A stretch of 13,654 bases of DNA from an uncultured Bacteroidota bacterium (GCA_903881265.1 CAIRSV010000289.1:1-13654), one strand, 5' to 3'; counted from the stretch's first letter, positions 1 through 7,192 are shown. Notes: a model not told the origin generated them from the sequence alone. Numbers and translations: made by a program.

Positions 1-1434
1 ATAATCGAGACCTACATCCAATAAAAAATCAAGTCGTTCATTAATTTCTTTAATAATTTCTATGGCAATAATTTGTTGTTTTTTATTTAATCGTTTTTCG
101 ATCCCAACAAACCATTGTCGCAGTTCGTTTAGATTCAAGGCACTTAATTCGGCTATATTTTTTTGATCAACTTTGAACCACAAACTTTCTTTTTTCAAAC
201 GAGCCGCATCACAAACAGGACATTGATTAATTGTCATAAACTTTTCGGCCCAGTCCTTGACATAATCGCTGCCGGTTGAGTTAAACCAACGAATAACCAT
301 TTTTACAATCCCTTCAAACTGCGTCTGATAGATTGAAGGTTCCTCATCAAAATCAATTTCCACATCCACCTTTTCCTCACTACCATATAACAATACATTC
401 ATCGCTTTTTCGGAAATGGCTGAAATTGGTTTATTGACATCAAACTTATATTGCTTCGCAACGGCTTGCACTTGCTGATAAACATACGCTTCACGAGCTT
501 CGCCTAATGGCACGATGCCTCCAGCAGCAATGCTCACCGACTTATCAGGAATGACACGATTCAAATCAATGAGATATACAGTGCCCAATCCTTTACATTT
601 TGGACAAGAACCATAAGGCGAGTTAAAGGAAAATGAATTTGGTGAAGGTTCATCGTATGACAAGCCTGTATCGGCACACATCAACTGCTTCGACAAAAGC
701 TGCGGTTGCGCATTATCTTCGTGTTTAAGAATCAGTAATTGATCATTGCCGTGTTTAAGACAGCTTGCAACACTTTCAACAAGTCGCTGCCTTGAAGCCC
801 TATCCACTTTTAATCGATCAACAACAATTTCAATATCGTGAATTTTATACCGATCAAGTTGCATCTTTTCCTTGAGCTCCATCAATTCACCATCCACCCT
901 AATACGAAGAAAACCTTGCTTGCGTAATTGTTCAAACAGTTCGCGATAATGACCTTTTCGACCTTTGACAATCGGCGCTAATAAAACAACTTTTTCATTG
1001 CCATAGTGATCAAAAATATGCTCAATCATTTCTTCTTCCGAATAACGAACCATCTTCTTTCCTGTATTGTAGCTGTAGGCCTCGCCTGCCCTTGCATACA
1101 AGAGACGAAGAAAATCATAAATTTCGGTAACCGTACCAACAGTCGATCGAGGACTTTTATTCGTTGTCTTTTGTTCGATAGCAATCACTGGCGAAAGGCC
1201 CTCTACCTTATCAACATCAGGTCGTTCAAGATTTCCCACGAATTGACGAGCATACGCTGAAAAGCTCTCCATATAGCGACGCTGTCCTTCGGCATGTATG
1301 GTATCAAAGGCTAAAGACGACTTACCACTGCCGCTGATACCTGTGATCACTGTCAGTTTATTTTTAGGGATTGAGAACGAGATATTTTTCAGGTTATGTT
1401 CTCTAGCACCAATTACATCAATCGTTTTACTCAT
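1..1434 (-). CDS. uvrA: UvrA, excinuclease ABC subunit A (N-terminal 478 residues, 3' end outside window)
   Basis: Damage-recognition ATPase of nucleotide excision repair; it loads UvrB at lesions in the cytoplasm. The ATG at 1434 opens the frame and translation stays open to base 1. Visible are Walker A GISGSGKS at residues 32-39, the GQRRYMESFSAYARQF stretch (50-65), EQKTTNKSPRSTVGTVTEIY (87-106) and FSFNSPYGSCPKCKGLG (268-284). The frame ends at FLLDVGLDY, just before the expected ABC signature LSGGE, so roughly half of a ~940-residue protein is present. Of the four zinc-finger-1 cysteines of E. coli UvrA (253, 256, 277, 280), C253, C277 and C280 are here but position 256 is Thr. It is divergent from the lipoprotein gene with a 139-base gap and has no Shine-Dalgarno sequence. 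Identity is very secure. Confidence 0.97.
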   Translation of the reverse strand, partial: MSKTIDVIGAREHNLKNISFSIPKNKLTVITGISGSGKSSLAFDTIHAEGQRRYMESFSAYARQFVGNLERPDVDKVEGLSPVIAIEQKTTNKSPRSTVGTVTEIYDFLRLLYARAGEAYSYNTGKKMVRYSEEEMIEHIFDHYGNEKVVLLAPIVKGRKGHYRELFEQLRKQGFLRIRVDGELMELKEKMQLDRYKIHDIEIVVDRLKVDRASRQRLVESVASCLKHGNDQLLILKHEDNAQPQLLSKQLMCADTGLSYDEPSPNSFSFNSPYGSCPKCKGLGTVYLIDLNRVIPDKSVSIAAGGIVPLGEAREAYVYQQVQAVAKQYKFDVNKPISAISEKAMNVLLYGSEEKVDVEIDFDEEPSIYQTQFEGIVKMVIRWFNSTGSDYVKDWAEKFMTINQCPVCDAARLKKESLWFKVDQKNIAELSALNLNELRQWFVGIEKRLNKKQQIIAIEIIKEINERLDFLLDVGLDY

Positions 1435-1526
1435 TGCTGTAAAAATAAGGAGGAATCAGAAATTGGACCATTTATTTATTGATTCTATATAAGTTGACTG
1501 ATAAAAAGCATGAACGCGCGAACGCA

Positions 1527-1557
1527 TTGGAGAATACGAAACAGCGCATTACATTTA
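1527..1557 (+). promoter_or_regulatory. Putative Bacteroidota-type promoter of the lipoprotein gene
   Basis: TTG at 1527-1529 and TACATTTA at 1550-1557 are separated by 20 bases. This fits the Bacteroidota sigma-ABfr layout (TTTG, 17-23 bases, TAnnTTTG) with one mismatch in the -7 box. Transcription would begin near 1562, some 12 bases before the ATG at 1574. Read by eye only. Confidence 0.4.
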
Positions 1558-1573
1558 CAACAAACATTACATT

Positions 1574-2089
1574 ATGCGGCATTCGTTTTATGGTACGATG
1601 ATAGTCATCCTATTTTTCTCGGCTTGCAAGGAAAGCACAAGGTCCATTGCAGTTGATGACAACAAAATTATCAACCAACTCATTCATGATTGGCATAAGG
1701 CAGCGGCCGATGCGAACTACGATGACTATTTTAAACGTATGAGTTCGGATGCAGTTTTTATCGGCACCGACCCAACAGAGAATTGGCCACTACAAGCATT
1801 CAAGCTATTTTGCAAACCCCATTTTGACAAAGGCAAAGCCTGGAACTTCAGGTCGCTTGATAGACATATTTATTTCAGTCAGGATCACACAATTGCTTGG
1901 TTTGATGAATTACTAGACACACAGATGAAAATCTGCCGCGGTTCGGGTGTGTTGAAAAAAGAAAACGGCGAATGGAAGATAGCTCATTACGTGCTATCCA
2001 TGACTATTCCGAATAGCAATACCAAGGTCGTTACGGCATTAAAAGCCAATGAAGAAAGCCATCTCATCGATAGTTTAATCAAGCAATAA
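1574..2089 (+). CDS. SnoaL/NTF2-like lipoprotein, function unknown
   Basis: A 171-residue protein with a lipoprotein signal: short basic n-region (MRHSFYG), hydrophobic TMIVILFF and a lipobox ending FSAC, with Cys18 the likely lipidated residue. It is therefore probably anchored in a membrane facing the periplasm or surface. The mature part looks like a SnoaL-like/NTF2 alpha+beta cone fold: an N-terminal helix (INQLIHDWHKAAADANYDDY), the AVFIGTDPTENW segment, the KPHFDKGKAW segment, then strands ending in GSGVLKKENGEWKIAHYVLS, which is typical of DUF4440/SnoaL_3 proteins. Such domains may bind small ligands or have lost catalysis, so no reaction can be assigned. The start chosen gives a proper n-region; Met9 would leave almost none. 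It stands alone, divergent from uvrA and 236 bases before the phosphosulfolactate synthase gene. Confidence 0.85.
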   Translation: MRHSFYGTMIVILFFSACKESTRSIAVDDNKIINQLIHDWHKAAADANYDDYFKRMSSDAVFIGTDPTENWPLQAFKLFCKPHFDKGKAWNFRSLDRHIYFSQDHTIAWFDELLDTQMKICRGSGVLKKENGEWKIAHYVLSMTIPNSNTKVVTALKANEESHLIDSLIKQ

Positions 2090-2120
2090 CAAACAGCGTC
2101 AAGCCTTGTCTCTTATCAAG

Positions 2121-2149
2121 CAGCATCACAAAGCGACATCGCTGTGCTG
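2121..2149 (+). terminator. Possible stem-loop downstream of the lipoprotein gene
   Basis: CACA-aa-GCG / CGC-TGTG pair around the loop ACAT inside 2121-2149, followed by a T-rich stretch (catattttatt). The stem is imperfect (AA bulge) and the T run is broken, so this is a weak terminator candidate. The rest of 2090-2313 shows no convincing gene. Confidence 0.25.
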
Positions 2150-2313
2150 TCATATTTTATTCGACAAGTTAATGAGAGCAAGCTTCTTAAGACGAACAAC
2201 AAGCTGGATGCGACAACATGTACCTTGTCATACAAGATGGCAACTTGAATGCGTGGTCAGACATGCCATCATTAATTTGCATTTGAATGCTACTTTATAA
2301 GGCGAGTTGGTAT

Positions 2314-2321
2314 TACATTTG
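2314..2321 (+). promoter_or_regulatory. TAnnTTTG -7 box directly before the phosphosulfolactate synthase ATG
   Basis: TACATTTG followed by C is a perfect match to the Bacteroidota -7 consensus TAnnTTTGC. It ends only four bases before the ATG at 2326. There is no good -33 TTTG at 17-23 bases upstream; the nearest TTTG (2282-2285) is 28 bases away. If used, transcription would start at or next to the start codon. Confidence 0.45.
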
Positions 2322-2325
2322 CAGC

Positions 2326-3090
2326 ATGAATTTCAATTTACCACAAATACCGAAACGAGACAAAAAGCCACGAACACATGGACTTACTATGGTGATGGAT
2401 AAAGGGCTAAGCAATCAAGAAGTAACCAATTTCTTATCTGTGGCTGGTCCGCACGTAGATATTGTAAAACTTGGATTCGGAACCTCGATGGTAACCCCAA
2501 ATTTGAAAGAAAAGTTGGCCATTTATGCCGCGTATGACATGCCCGTTTATTTTGGCGGCACCTTGTTTGAAGCCTTTTTGATTCGAAATTGTTTTGACGA
2601 ATATGTGCAAATGATACAGGATTACGGTCTGAAACATGTGGAAGTTTCAGATGGTTCAATCAGCATTCCTCATTCTGAAAAGTGTGGCTATATTGAGAAA
2701 CTAGCAAAAATTGTGACGGTACTAAGTGAAGTTGGAAGCAAGGATGCGGCCCATATCATACCGCCGTATAAGTGGATAGAATTGATGCGCTCAGAACTCG
2801 ATGCAGGAAGCACCTATGTCATCGCCGAAGCCCGTGAAGCAGGCAATGTCGGTATTTATAGAAGCAGCGGAGAAGTAAGAGAAGGCTTGGTGCAAGAAAT
2901 TCTGACACAAATCCCTGAAGAAAAAATCATTTGGGAAGCCCCGCAAAAAGCACAACAAGTTTATTTTATGGAGCTTTGCGGCGCTAATGTCAATCTTGGC
3001 AACATTGCACCGAATGAAGTGATTCCGTTGGAAGCTACCCGTCTTGGGTTACGTGGCGACACCTTCAATTTCTTCTTACATACGGATTAA
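2326..3090 (+). CDS. comA: Phosphosulfolactate synthase (ComA family)
   Basis: A 254-residue TIM-barrel enzyme of the ComA/PSL synthase family, which adds sulfite to phosphoenolpyruvate to give (R)-phosphosulfolactate, the first step of coenzyme M synthesis in methanogens. Family blocks visible: GLTMVMDKGLS near the N-terminus, VDIVKLGFGTS, PVYFGGTLFEAF, EVSDGSISIPH, TVLSEVGSKDA, VIAEAREAGNVGIY, WEAPQKAQQVYF, NVNLGNIAPNEVIP and a LGLRGDTFNFF ending. The frame is open further upstream to 2287, but 2326 matches the family N-terminus (short lead, then KKPR-x-HGLTMVMDKG) and sits just after a -7 box. It precedes aroE by 11 bases, so the two are probably cotranscribed. Bacteroidota do not make coenzyme M; a role in sulfolactate, cysteate or sulfonolipid supply is plausible inference, not shown. 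Family call secure, biological role not. Confidence 0.92.
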   Translation: MNFNLPQIPKRDKKPRTHGLTMVMDKGLSNQEVTNFLSVAGPHVDIVKLGFGTSMVTPNLKEKLAIYAAYDMPVYFGGTLFEAFLIRNCFDEYVQMIQDYGLKHVEVSDGSISIPHSEKCGYIEKLAKIVTVLSEVGSKDAAHIIPPYKWIELMRSELDAGSTYVIAEAREAGNVGIYRSSGEVREGLVQEILTQIPEEKIIWEAPQKAQQVYFMELCGANVNLGNIAPNEVIPLEATRLGLRGDTFNFFLHTD

Positions 3091-3101
3091 TCACGCCTCT
3101 G

Positions 3102-3827
3102 TTGAAACACTACGGATTAATCGGTTGTCCATTATCTCATTCCTTTTCTGAGCGATATTTTGCTGAGAAATTTATGACATCCGGCATTCAAGCCACCTAT
3201 CAGAATTTCGAATTGTATGATTTGGCTGCACTGCCTGATATCATTGCTATGCATCAATTGGATGGATTTAATGTAACCATTCCTTACAAAGAGAAAATCA
3301 TCAATTTCCTTGACGAAATGGATATCACAGCTCAACAAACAGGTGCCGTCAATTGTGTGCGAGTGCATAATGGAAAATGCAAAGGTTACAATACAGACAT
3401 CATCGGTTTTGAGCAATCGCTCCTTACGTTTATACACAAGAAACGAATCAACGCATTGGTATTTGGCAATGGAGGCGCTAGTAAAGCGGTGCGCTATGTC
3501 TTAGACCACTTGCAGATGAAATATTTGATGGTGAGTCGCAATGACATCAAGGATGCGATTATGTATGCAGATCTTACTGCATCTATAGTCGCCGAGTATC
3601 CGCTTCTTATCAATACCACACCCGTCGGCACGTATCCCTCTATTGAGGACAAGCTTCCGCTGCCTTACCACTTAATTAATGAACATCATTATGCCTATGA
3701 CTTAGTCTACAATCCTGAAAAAACAGCGTTTCTATTCACTTGCGAACAGCAAGGCGCACAAATAAAAAATGGGTTTGACATGTTGACCATACAAGCCGAA
3801 GCATCCTATAGAATTTTTACGATGTAA
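3102..3827 (+). CDS. aroE: Shikimate dehydrogenase
   Basis: NADP-dependent reduction of 3-dehydroshikimate to shikimate in aromatic amino acid synthesis; cytoplasmic. At 241 residues it is close to the usual AroE length. Visible are the substrate loop GCPLSHSFS (residues 8-16) with the two shikimate-binding serines, GFNVTIPYKEK with the catalytic Lys, AVNCV, YNTDIIGF with the catalytic Asp, the nucleotide-binding VFGNGGASKAV, INTTPVGTYP, YDLVYNPEKT, and the C-terminal IQAEASY with the conserved Gln. The start must be TTG at 3102: the GLIGCPLSHS motif begins four residues later, and the next in-frame ATG would remove it. A CTG directly precedes it. The start lies 11 bases after the phosphosulfolactate synthase stop, so translation may be coupled. 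No Shine-Dalgarno sequence. Confidence 0.95.
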   Translation: MKHYGLIGCPLSHSFSERYFAEKFMTSGIQATYQNFELYDLAALPDIIAMHQLDGFNVTIPYKEKIINFLDEMDITAQQTGAVNCVRVHNGKCKGYNTDIIGFEQSLLTFIHKKRINALVFGNGGASKAVRYVLDHLQMKYLMVSRNDIKDAIMYADLTASIVAEYPLLINTTPVGTYPSIEDKLPLPYHLINEHHYAYDLVYNPEKTAFLFTCEQQGAQIKNGFDMLTIQAEASYRIFTM

Positions 3828-3831
3828 CGCT

Positions 3832-3847
3832 AATGCGCAGATGCATT
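3832..3847. terminator. Short stem-loop in the aroE / glycosyltransferase convergent gap
   Basis: AATGC and GCATT pair around GCAGAT five bases after the aroE stop, followed by taggttagttagtttg. The five-pair stem is short and there is no uninterrupted T run, so a terminator role is only possible. Confidence 0.25.
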
Positions 3848-3873
3848 TAGGTTAGTTAGTTTGCCTGCCTATT

Positions 3874-5052
3874 TCATCCAACGTATGAACGCAATGAACC
3901 CGCATTCGTTGTCGCCTTTTCCGCGAGCTCGCAAATAGCCGATGTAATTTTATCCCAGCTGTATTTCTTTTTCTCTTCCTTCAGATTCGCTTCATAGAAA
4001 GCCTTCTTATCATCTTCATAAAACCGACTGATGGCTTCTGCAATAGACATCGCGTTCGGTTCGCATATAACGCCAACAGTCTCAGGTACCAATGCCGGCA
4101 AGCCACCAACATTAGTCACAATCATTGGTTTCTCAAAATGATATGCCAACGGAGTGACCCCACTTTGCGTAGCACTTTTATAAGGTTGAATCACACAATC
4201 TGCGGCACTTAGATAATATTTCACTTCGCTATCGGCGATGAATTCATTCTTCAACATAAGATAATCCCTGATTTCGTATTGACTAATCAGATCGATATAC
4301 GGTTGTGCATTTTCATAAAACTCACCTGCCACCAAAAAGCACACATCATATTGGTTGAAAAAACCTTGATGCTTCAATATAAAAATCGCTTCCATCAAAA
4401 GATCCAGACCTTTGTATTTTCTGATAAATCCAAAAAACAAGACGACCTTTTTCTGCACAGGAATCTGCAGGTATTGCTTCGCTGCTGAAACATCAAGCGC
4501 TTCGCCAAAATTATCATACAAAGGATGCGTGACTTGTATTGCCGATTTAGTGGTCAATGTTTTCAAATCATTCAGCACTTTGCCACTCATTGTGATAAAG
4601 GCGTCCACAGGTTTAATGAAATATCGGGTAAACGGTTCATCACCAATGCGTTTCTCATGGGGAATAATATTATCAGCGATACAAATGACCTTAGTATGCT
4701 TATTCCCTTTGACGATGCGTAAGATTGTGCCAAGACAAGGCCCCATAAAAGGCAACCAATAACGAACGATGATAATGTCTGGCCTTTTGTTTTTAAGTTC
4801 ATTCCCAACCTTAATCCAATTGAATGGATTGACGGAATTAATGCACGCCTTACTCGCCAAATCAGTTGGTGGCGGCTCTGTCGAATATTGAGTCGAACCA
4901 GGAAACAGAAAGGACGGGTATTGAAGCGAAAATGTGTAAAGGGAGGTCTCGCTGCCTTCAGCGATGAATTGCCTTGCTAATCGTTCATTGAATGACGAGA
5001 GCCCGCCTCGTAGCGGATAAGCAGGACCAATGATAATGACAGATGGCTTCAT
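3874..5052 (-). CDS. Glycosyltransferase, GT4 (group 1) type
   Basis: A 392-residue GT-B fold glycosyltransferase, retaining type by family. The N-terminal Rossmann half starts with IIIGPAYPLRGGLSSFNERL (glycine-rich acceptor-side loop). The C-terminal half has VVLFFGFIRKYKGLDLL (about 204-219), FLVAGEF, AADCVIQPYKSATQSG and PMIVTNVGGLPALVP. The classic GT4 EX7E pattern is not seen: the region reads YKSATQSGVTPLAY, without both glutamates. Substrate and product are unknown; cell-surface polysaccharide, glycolipid or lipid glycosylation are all possible. The frame is open to a TTG at 5070, but the ATG at 5052 gives a normal family N-terminus (MKPSVIIIGPAYP). The gene follows folP on the same strand with about 20 bases between them, so they are probably cotranscribed; the functional link to folate is not obvious. 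Confidence 0.88.
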   Translation of the reverse strand: MKPSVIIIGPAYPLRGGLSSFNERLARQFIAEGSETSLYTFSLQYPSFLFPGSTQYSTEPPPTDLASKACINSVNPFNWIKVGNELKNKRPDIIIVRYWLPFMGPCLGTILRIVKGNKHTKVICIADNIIPHEKRIGDEPFTRYFIKPVDAFITMSGKVLNDLKTLTTKSAIQVTHPLYDNFGEALDVSAAKQYLQIPVQKKVVLFFGFIRKYKGLDLLMEAIFILKHQGFFNQYDVCFLVAGEFYENAQPYIDLISQYEIRDYLMLKNEFIADSEVKYYLSAADCVIQPYKSATQSGVTPLAYHFEKPMIVTNVGGLPALVPETVGVICEPNAMSIAEAISRFYEDDKKAFYEANLKEEKKKYSWDKITSAICELAEKATTNAGSLRSYVG

Positions 5053-5071
5053 AATGTATAAGGACTGCAAG

Positions 5072-5914
5072 TTAATCTGAACTGAGAGTTTTTCCGCTTT
5101 CGGTCAGTTTTTTATGAAGAATGATACATTCCATTGCTTCCTTCACATCGTGTACACGAAGTATAGAGGCACCTTGTTGCAGTGCAATCATATGCAGCGC
5201 CGTGGTGCCGTTGAGCGCTTGTTCGGCACTTGAATGCAACGGTTTATAGACCATCGACTTTCTAGAAATCCCTGCCAACAGCGGTTTATTGAGAGCAAGA
5301 AAGGTTGACATAGCGCTGAGTAATTGATAATTATGTTCGAGAGTTTTACCAAATCCAAAACCGACATCTAGCATCACATGATCGATCCCCTTACTATGCA
5401 GACGTTCAAGTTTGGCTGCAAAAAAATCATAGACATCCATGACAACATTGTCATATCCAGCTTGTTGTTGCATCGTTTGTGGTGTTCCTTTCATATGCAT
5501 ACAGACATAGGGTGCTTTGCATTGCGCGACGATATCCATCATGGCGTCATCCATATTACCACCACTGATATCATTGATTATATTGGCCCCATTTTCTAAA
5601 CATACTCGCGCTACCTCACTATGAAAAGTATCAACCGACAACAACACACGAGGAAATTCGGCACGAATCATTTTCAATACCGGAAGCACCCTACTGCATT
5701 CTTCATCAACTGGAATCAGCAAGGCGTTTGGCCTTGAACTTTGCCCACCGATATCAAGTATAGTAGCGCCTTCATCAATCATCTTACCTGCACTATTGAC
5801 TAATTCGTCTATACTGCTTTCGCGCCCTTGATTATAAAATGAATCGGGTGTGGCGTTAAGTATACCCATAACAATGGGATTGGCGGGATTGATGTCTATT
5901 TCGTTACACTTCAT
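5072..5914 (-). CDS. folP: Dihydropteroate synthase
   Basis: Condenses p-aminobenzoate with hydroxymethyl-dihydropterin diphosphate to dihydropteroate, the sulfonamide-sensitive step of folate synthesis. The 280-residue TIM barrel shows all DHPS loops in order: VMGILNATPDSF (15-26), ILDIGGQSSRP (52-62), LLSVDT (91-96), INDISGG (113-119), HMKGTPQTMQ (140-149), MLDVGFGFGKTLEHN (181-195), AGISRKS (214-220) with the substrate-binding Lys219, LNGTT (234-238) and ILRVHDV (251-257) with Arg253 and His255. The LDVGFGFGK loop has Val where the E. coli enzyme has Pro. The first ATG (5914) suits the family. It is followed by the glycosyltransferase gene and preceded by a three-hairpin element. Confidence 0.97.
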   Translation of the reverse strand: MKCNEIDINPANPIVMGILNATPDSFYNQGRESSIDELVNSAGKMIDEGATILDIGGQSSRPNALLIPVDEECSRVLPVLKMIRAEFPRVLLSVDTFHSEVARVCLENGANIINDISGGNMDDAMMDIVAQCKAPYVCMHMKGTPQTMQQQAGYDNVVMDVYDFFAAKLERLHSKGIDHVMLDVGFGFGKTLEHNYQLLSAMSTFLALNKPLLAGISRKSMVYKPLHSSAEQALNGTTALHMIALQQGASILRVHDVKEAMECIILHKKLTESGKTLSSD

Positions 5915-5918
5915 ACTT

Positions 5919-5926
5919 CAAGAATA
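5919..5926 (-). promoter_or_regulatory. Weak -7-like box before folP
   Basis: On the minus strand TATTCTTG lies four bases before the folP ATG, one base off TAnnTTTG, with the same spacing as the box before the phosphosulfolactate synthase gene. No matching -33 element was found, so this may be chance. Confidence 0.2.
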
Positions 5927-5973
5927 GAGAGATTGAGGGCGAAGATAAGGATAGAAGATGATTTACAGCCCCA

Positions 5974-6027
5974 CCGCAGCTTGCGGCATACTGCTTTTAG
6001 TATGAGATGGATTGGCTTTAATCCATC
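5974..6027. repeat. Three back-to-back perfect stem-loops (REP-like palindromic element)
   Basis: Three perfect hairpins follow one another almost without spacer: CCGCA/TGCGG with loop gct (5974-5986); CATACT/AGTATG with loop gctttt (5987-6004); GATGGATT/AATCCATC with loop ggcttt (6006-6027). An eight-T run follows on the plus strand at 6048-6055. The array sits in the 234-base gap between fic and folP, both on the minus strand. Compact multi-hairpin units of this kind resemble the palindromic elements that RAYT-type transposases mobilise, and the wording looks like dispersed intergenic repeats of Bacteroidota, though that is from memory. It could also act as an RNA structure in the folP leader. 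No other copy is in this window. Confidence 0.55.
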
Positions 6028-6148
6028 GATGAGATTATACACCAAAATTTTTTTTCATATCTTGATGAGGGTTTGGAGAAGCTATTTTATCCGTCGTTCA
6101 AACTATAAAGACCGCACGCTGCGTAGGAAAGATGAACAGGTTGTGCGA

Positions 6149-6703
6149 CTACTCATCTTCTTCTTTTTTATAGCCTTCATAATAGTACGATTGCTCTATT
6201 CCTTTGAAGATTATTTCTCTGTCATTGACGTTATCTGTTAAGTTAGCCTTTAGCAATGTTCTTAATTCTAAATCATTCACCGGACTCCTTTCCATGGCCT
6301 GCAAATAAAGAGTTTTGTCAACATATTGCCAATTAACGACATGCTTGATTTCTTTTTTAAGAATTAAATCTAACCATATGCGCATTGTTCTGCCATTTCC
6401 TTCAAGAAAAGGATGGGCTATATTCATTTCTACATACTTCGCAATAATTTCTTCAAAATTGCCTTCTGTCATTTTTTCAATTTTCAATAAAATTTCTTTT
6501 AGGTATAAGGAATTCGCAAACCTAAAACCACCTTTAGAAATGTTAATGGTCCGCAGTTCCCCTGCAAAATCAAACAGCCCATTAAACAAATAGCTATGTA
6601 ATTCCATTAATCCTTTTGTAGTCCCTACGTCAATATTGTCAATGTCATCTGATTCAAACAAGCGATATGCATTTTGCAAACTTTCTTTGTCTATATTTTT
6701 CAT
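6149..6703 (-). CDS. fic: Class III Fic protein (protein adenylyltransferase)
   Basis: A 184-residue single-domain Fic protein that would transfer AMP from ATP to a hydroxyl of a target protein. The complete active motif HPFLEGNGRTMR is at residues 97-108 with catalytic His97; upstream is the target-binding flap region around ISKGGFRFANSLYLKE. The C-terminus carries the inhibitory helix motif SYYYEG at 172-177 ([ST]xxxE[GN] with Glu176), which defines class III, self-inhibited Fic proteins that need no separate antitoxin. The 79-residue His-Glu spacing equals that of Neisseria meningitidis Fic (His107, Glu186), and overall wording is strikingly similar to it. NmFic is regulated by oligomerisation and auto-AMPylation of tyrosines near this helix and modifies DNA gyrase/topoisomerase IV; the same here is inference. 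Lower GC than its neighbours suggests an acquired gene. The ATG at 6703 suits the MKNIDKESL start. Confidence 0.93.
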   Translation of the reverse strand: MKNIDKESLQNAYRLFESDDIDNIDVGTTKGLMELHSYLFNGLFDFAGELRTINISKGGFRFANSLYLKEILLKIEKMTEGNFEEIIAKYVEMNIAHPFLEGNGRTMRIWLDLILKKEIKHVVNWQYVDKTLYLQAMERSPVNDLELRTLLKANLTDNVNDREIIFKGIEQSYYYEGYKKEEDE

Positions 6704-6711
6704 TATACTTT

Positions 6712-6742
6712 CATTGTTACACGTGTACTAATTTCTGCCAAA
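6712..6742 (-). promoter_or_regulatory. Possible fic promoter with a palindromic operator in the spacer
   Basis: On the minus strand TTTG (6739-6742) is followed after exactly 19 bases by TAACAATG (6712-6719), two mismatches from TAnnTTTG, and the ATG lies eight bases further on. The perfect 10-base palindrome TACACGTGTA (6718-6727) overlaps the -7 box and spacer, where a repressor could sit. Suggestive only. Confidence 0.3.
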
Positions 6743-7192
6743 TTTCGTATTTTTTTTCATTCTAGTTTGAATAAAATTTACACGATTGTTGATTTTATTC
6801 AACAGCATTTCTTTTTCATATCTGCATGCTGGTTCGGATAAGCAATTTCATCTGATGTTCAGGATGAATCAAGGCATAGATAACAAGCAGCGTGATTATT
6901 GCTGAAGAAAGAAAAGCTACTTCGCCCTGCTAGCTTTATCCCCCGCATTGTCTCGACAAACCTAAACATCTCGCGCATCCAATCAAACTGTCGGACGTTT
7001 CGGATGTATGAACCCAATTTAAGTATACTTACTCAATACTGATGATCCTAAATTTACACAATGAGCGCGCGCCAAACCATAGCGTATGCTAGCAGGGAAG
7101 TGCGCAATGCAAGTTGGCGATGCAATGTTATCTACCGTTCGGAATCCTGAAAAGCGAATTTGAATAATAGCGTGAGTTAAATACTATAAATT
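6743..7192. other. Non-coding stretch without recognisable content
   Basis: No open frame of useful length or with a recognisable product was seen on either strand. It contains an alternating GCGCGCGC at 7065-7072 and one copy of the word GCTACTTCGCC at 6916-6926, which recurs at 7303-7313. It may be eroded sequence; nothing more can be supported. Confidence 0.4.

Noticed and set aside
1448..1492. Strong Shine-Dalgarno-like AAGGAGG on the plus strand followed by a TTG and a nine-codon frame
   Set aside because: The frame is tiny, lies inside the uvrA leader region on the opposite strand, and Bacteroidota rarely use Shine-Dalgarno sequences; the match is likely chance.
2106..2300. 64-residue open frame between the lipoprotein and comA genes
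   Set aside because: No recognisable domain, odd composition rich in His, Arg and Cys, and no promoter or start context; it looks like random intergenic translation.
5933..6241. 102-residue open frame on the plus strand over the hairpin array
   Set aside because: It crosses the three perfect hairpins and runs into the 3' end of fic on the other strand; the composition is not protein-like.
7061..7150. Short ATG-initiated frame starting at 7061
   Set aside because: Only 29 codons, no recognisable motif, and inside palindrome-rich non-coding DNA.
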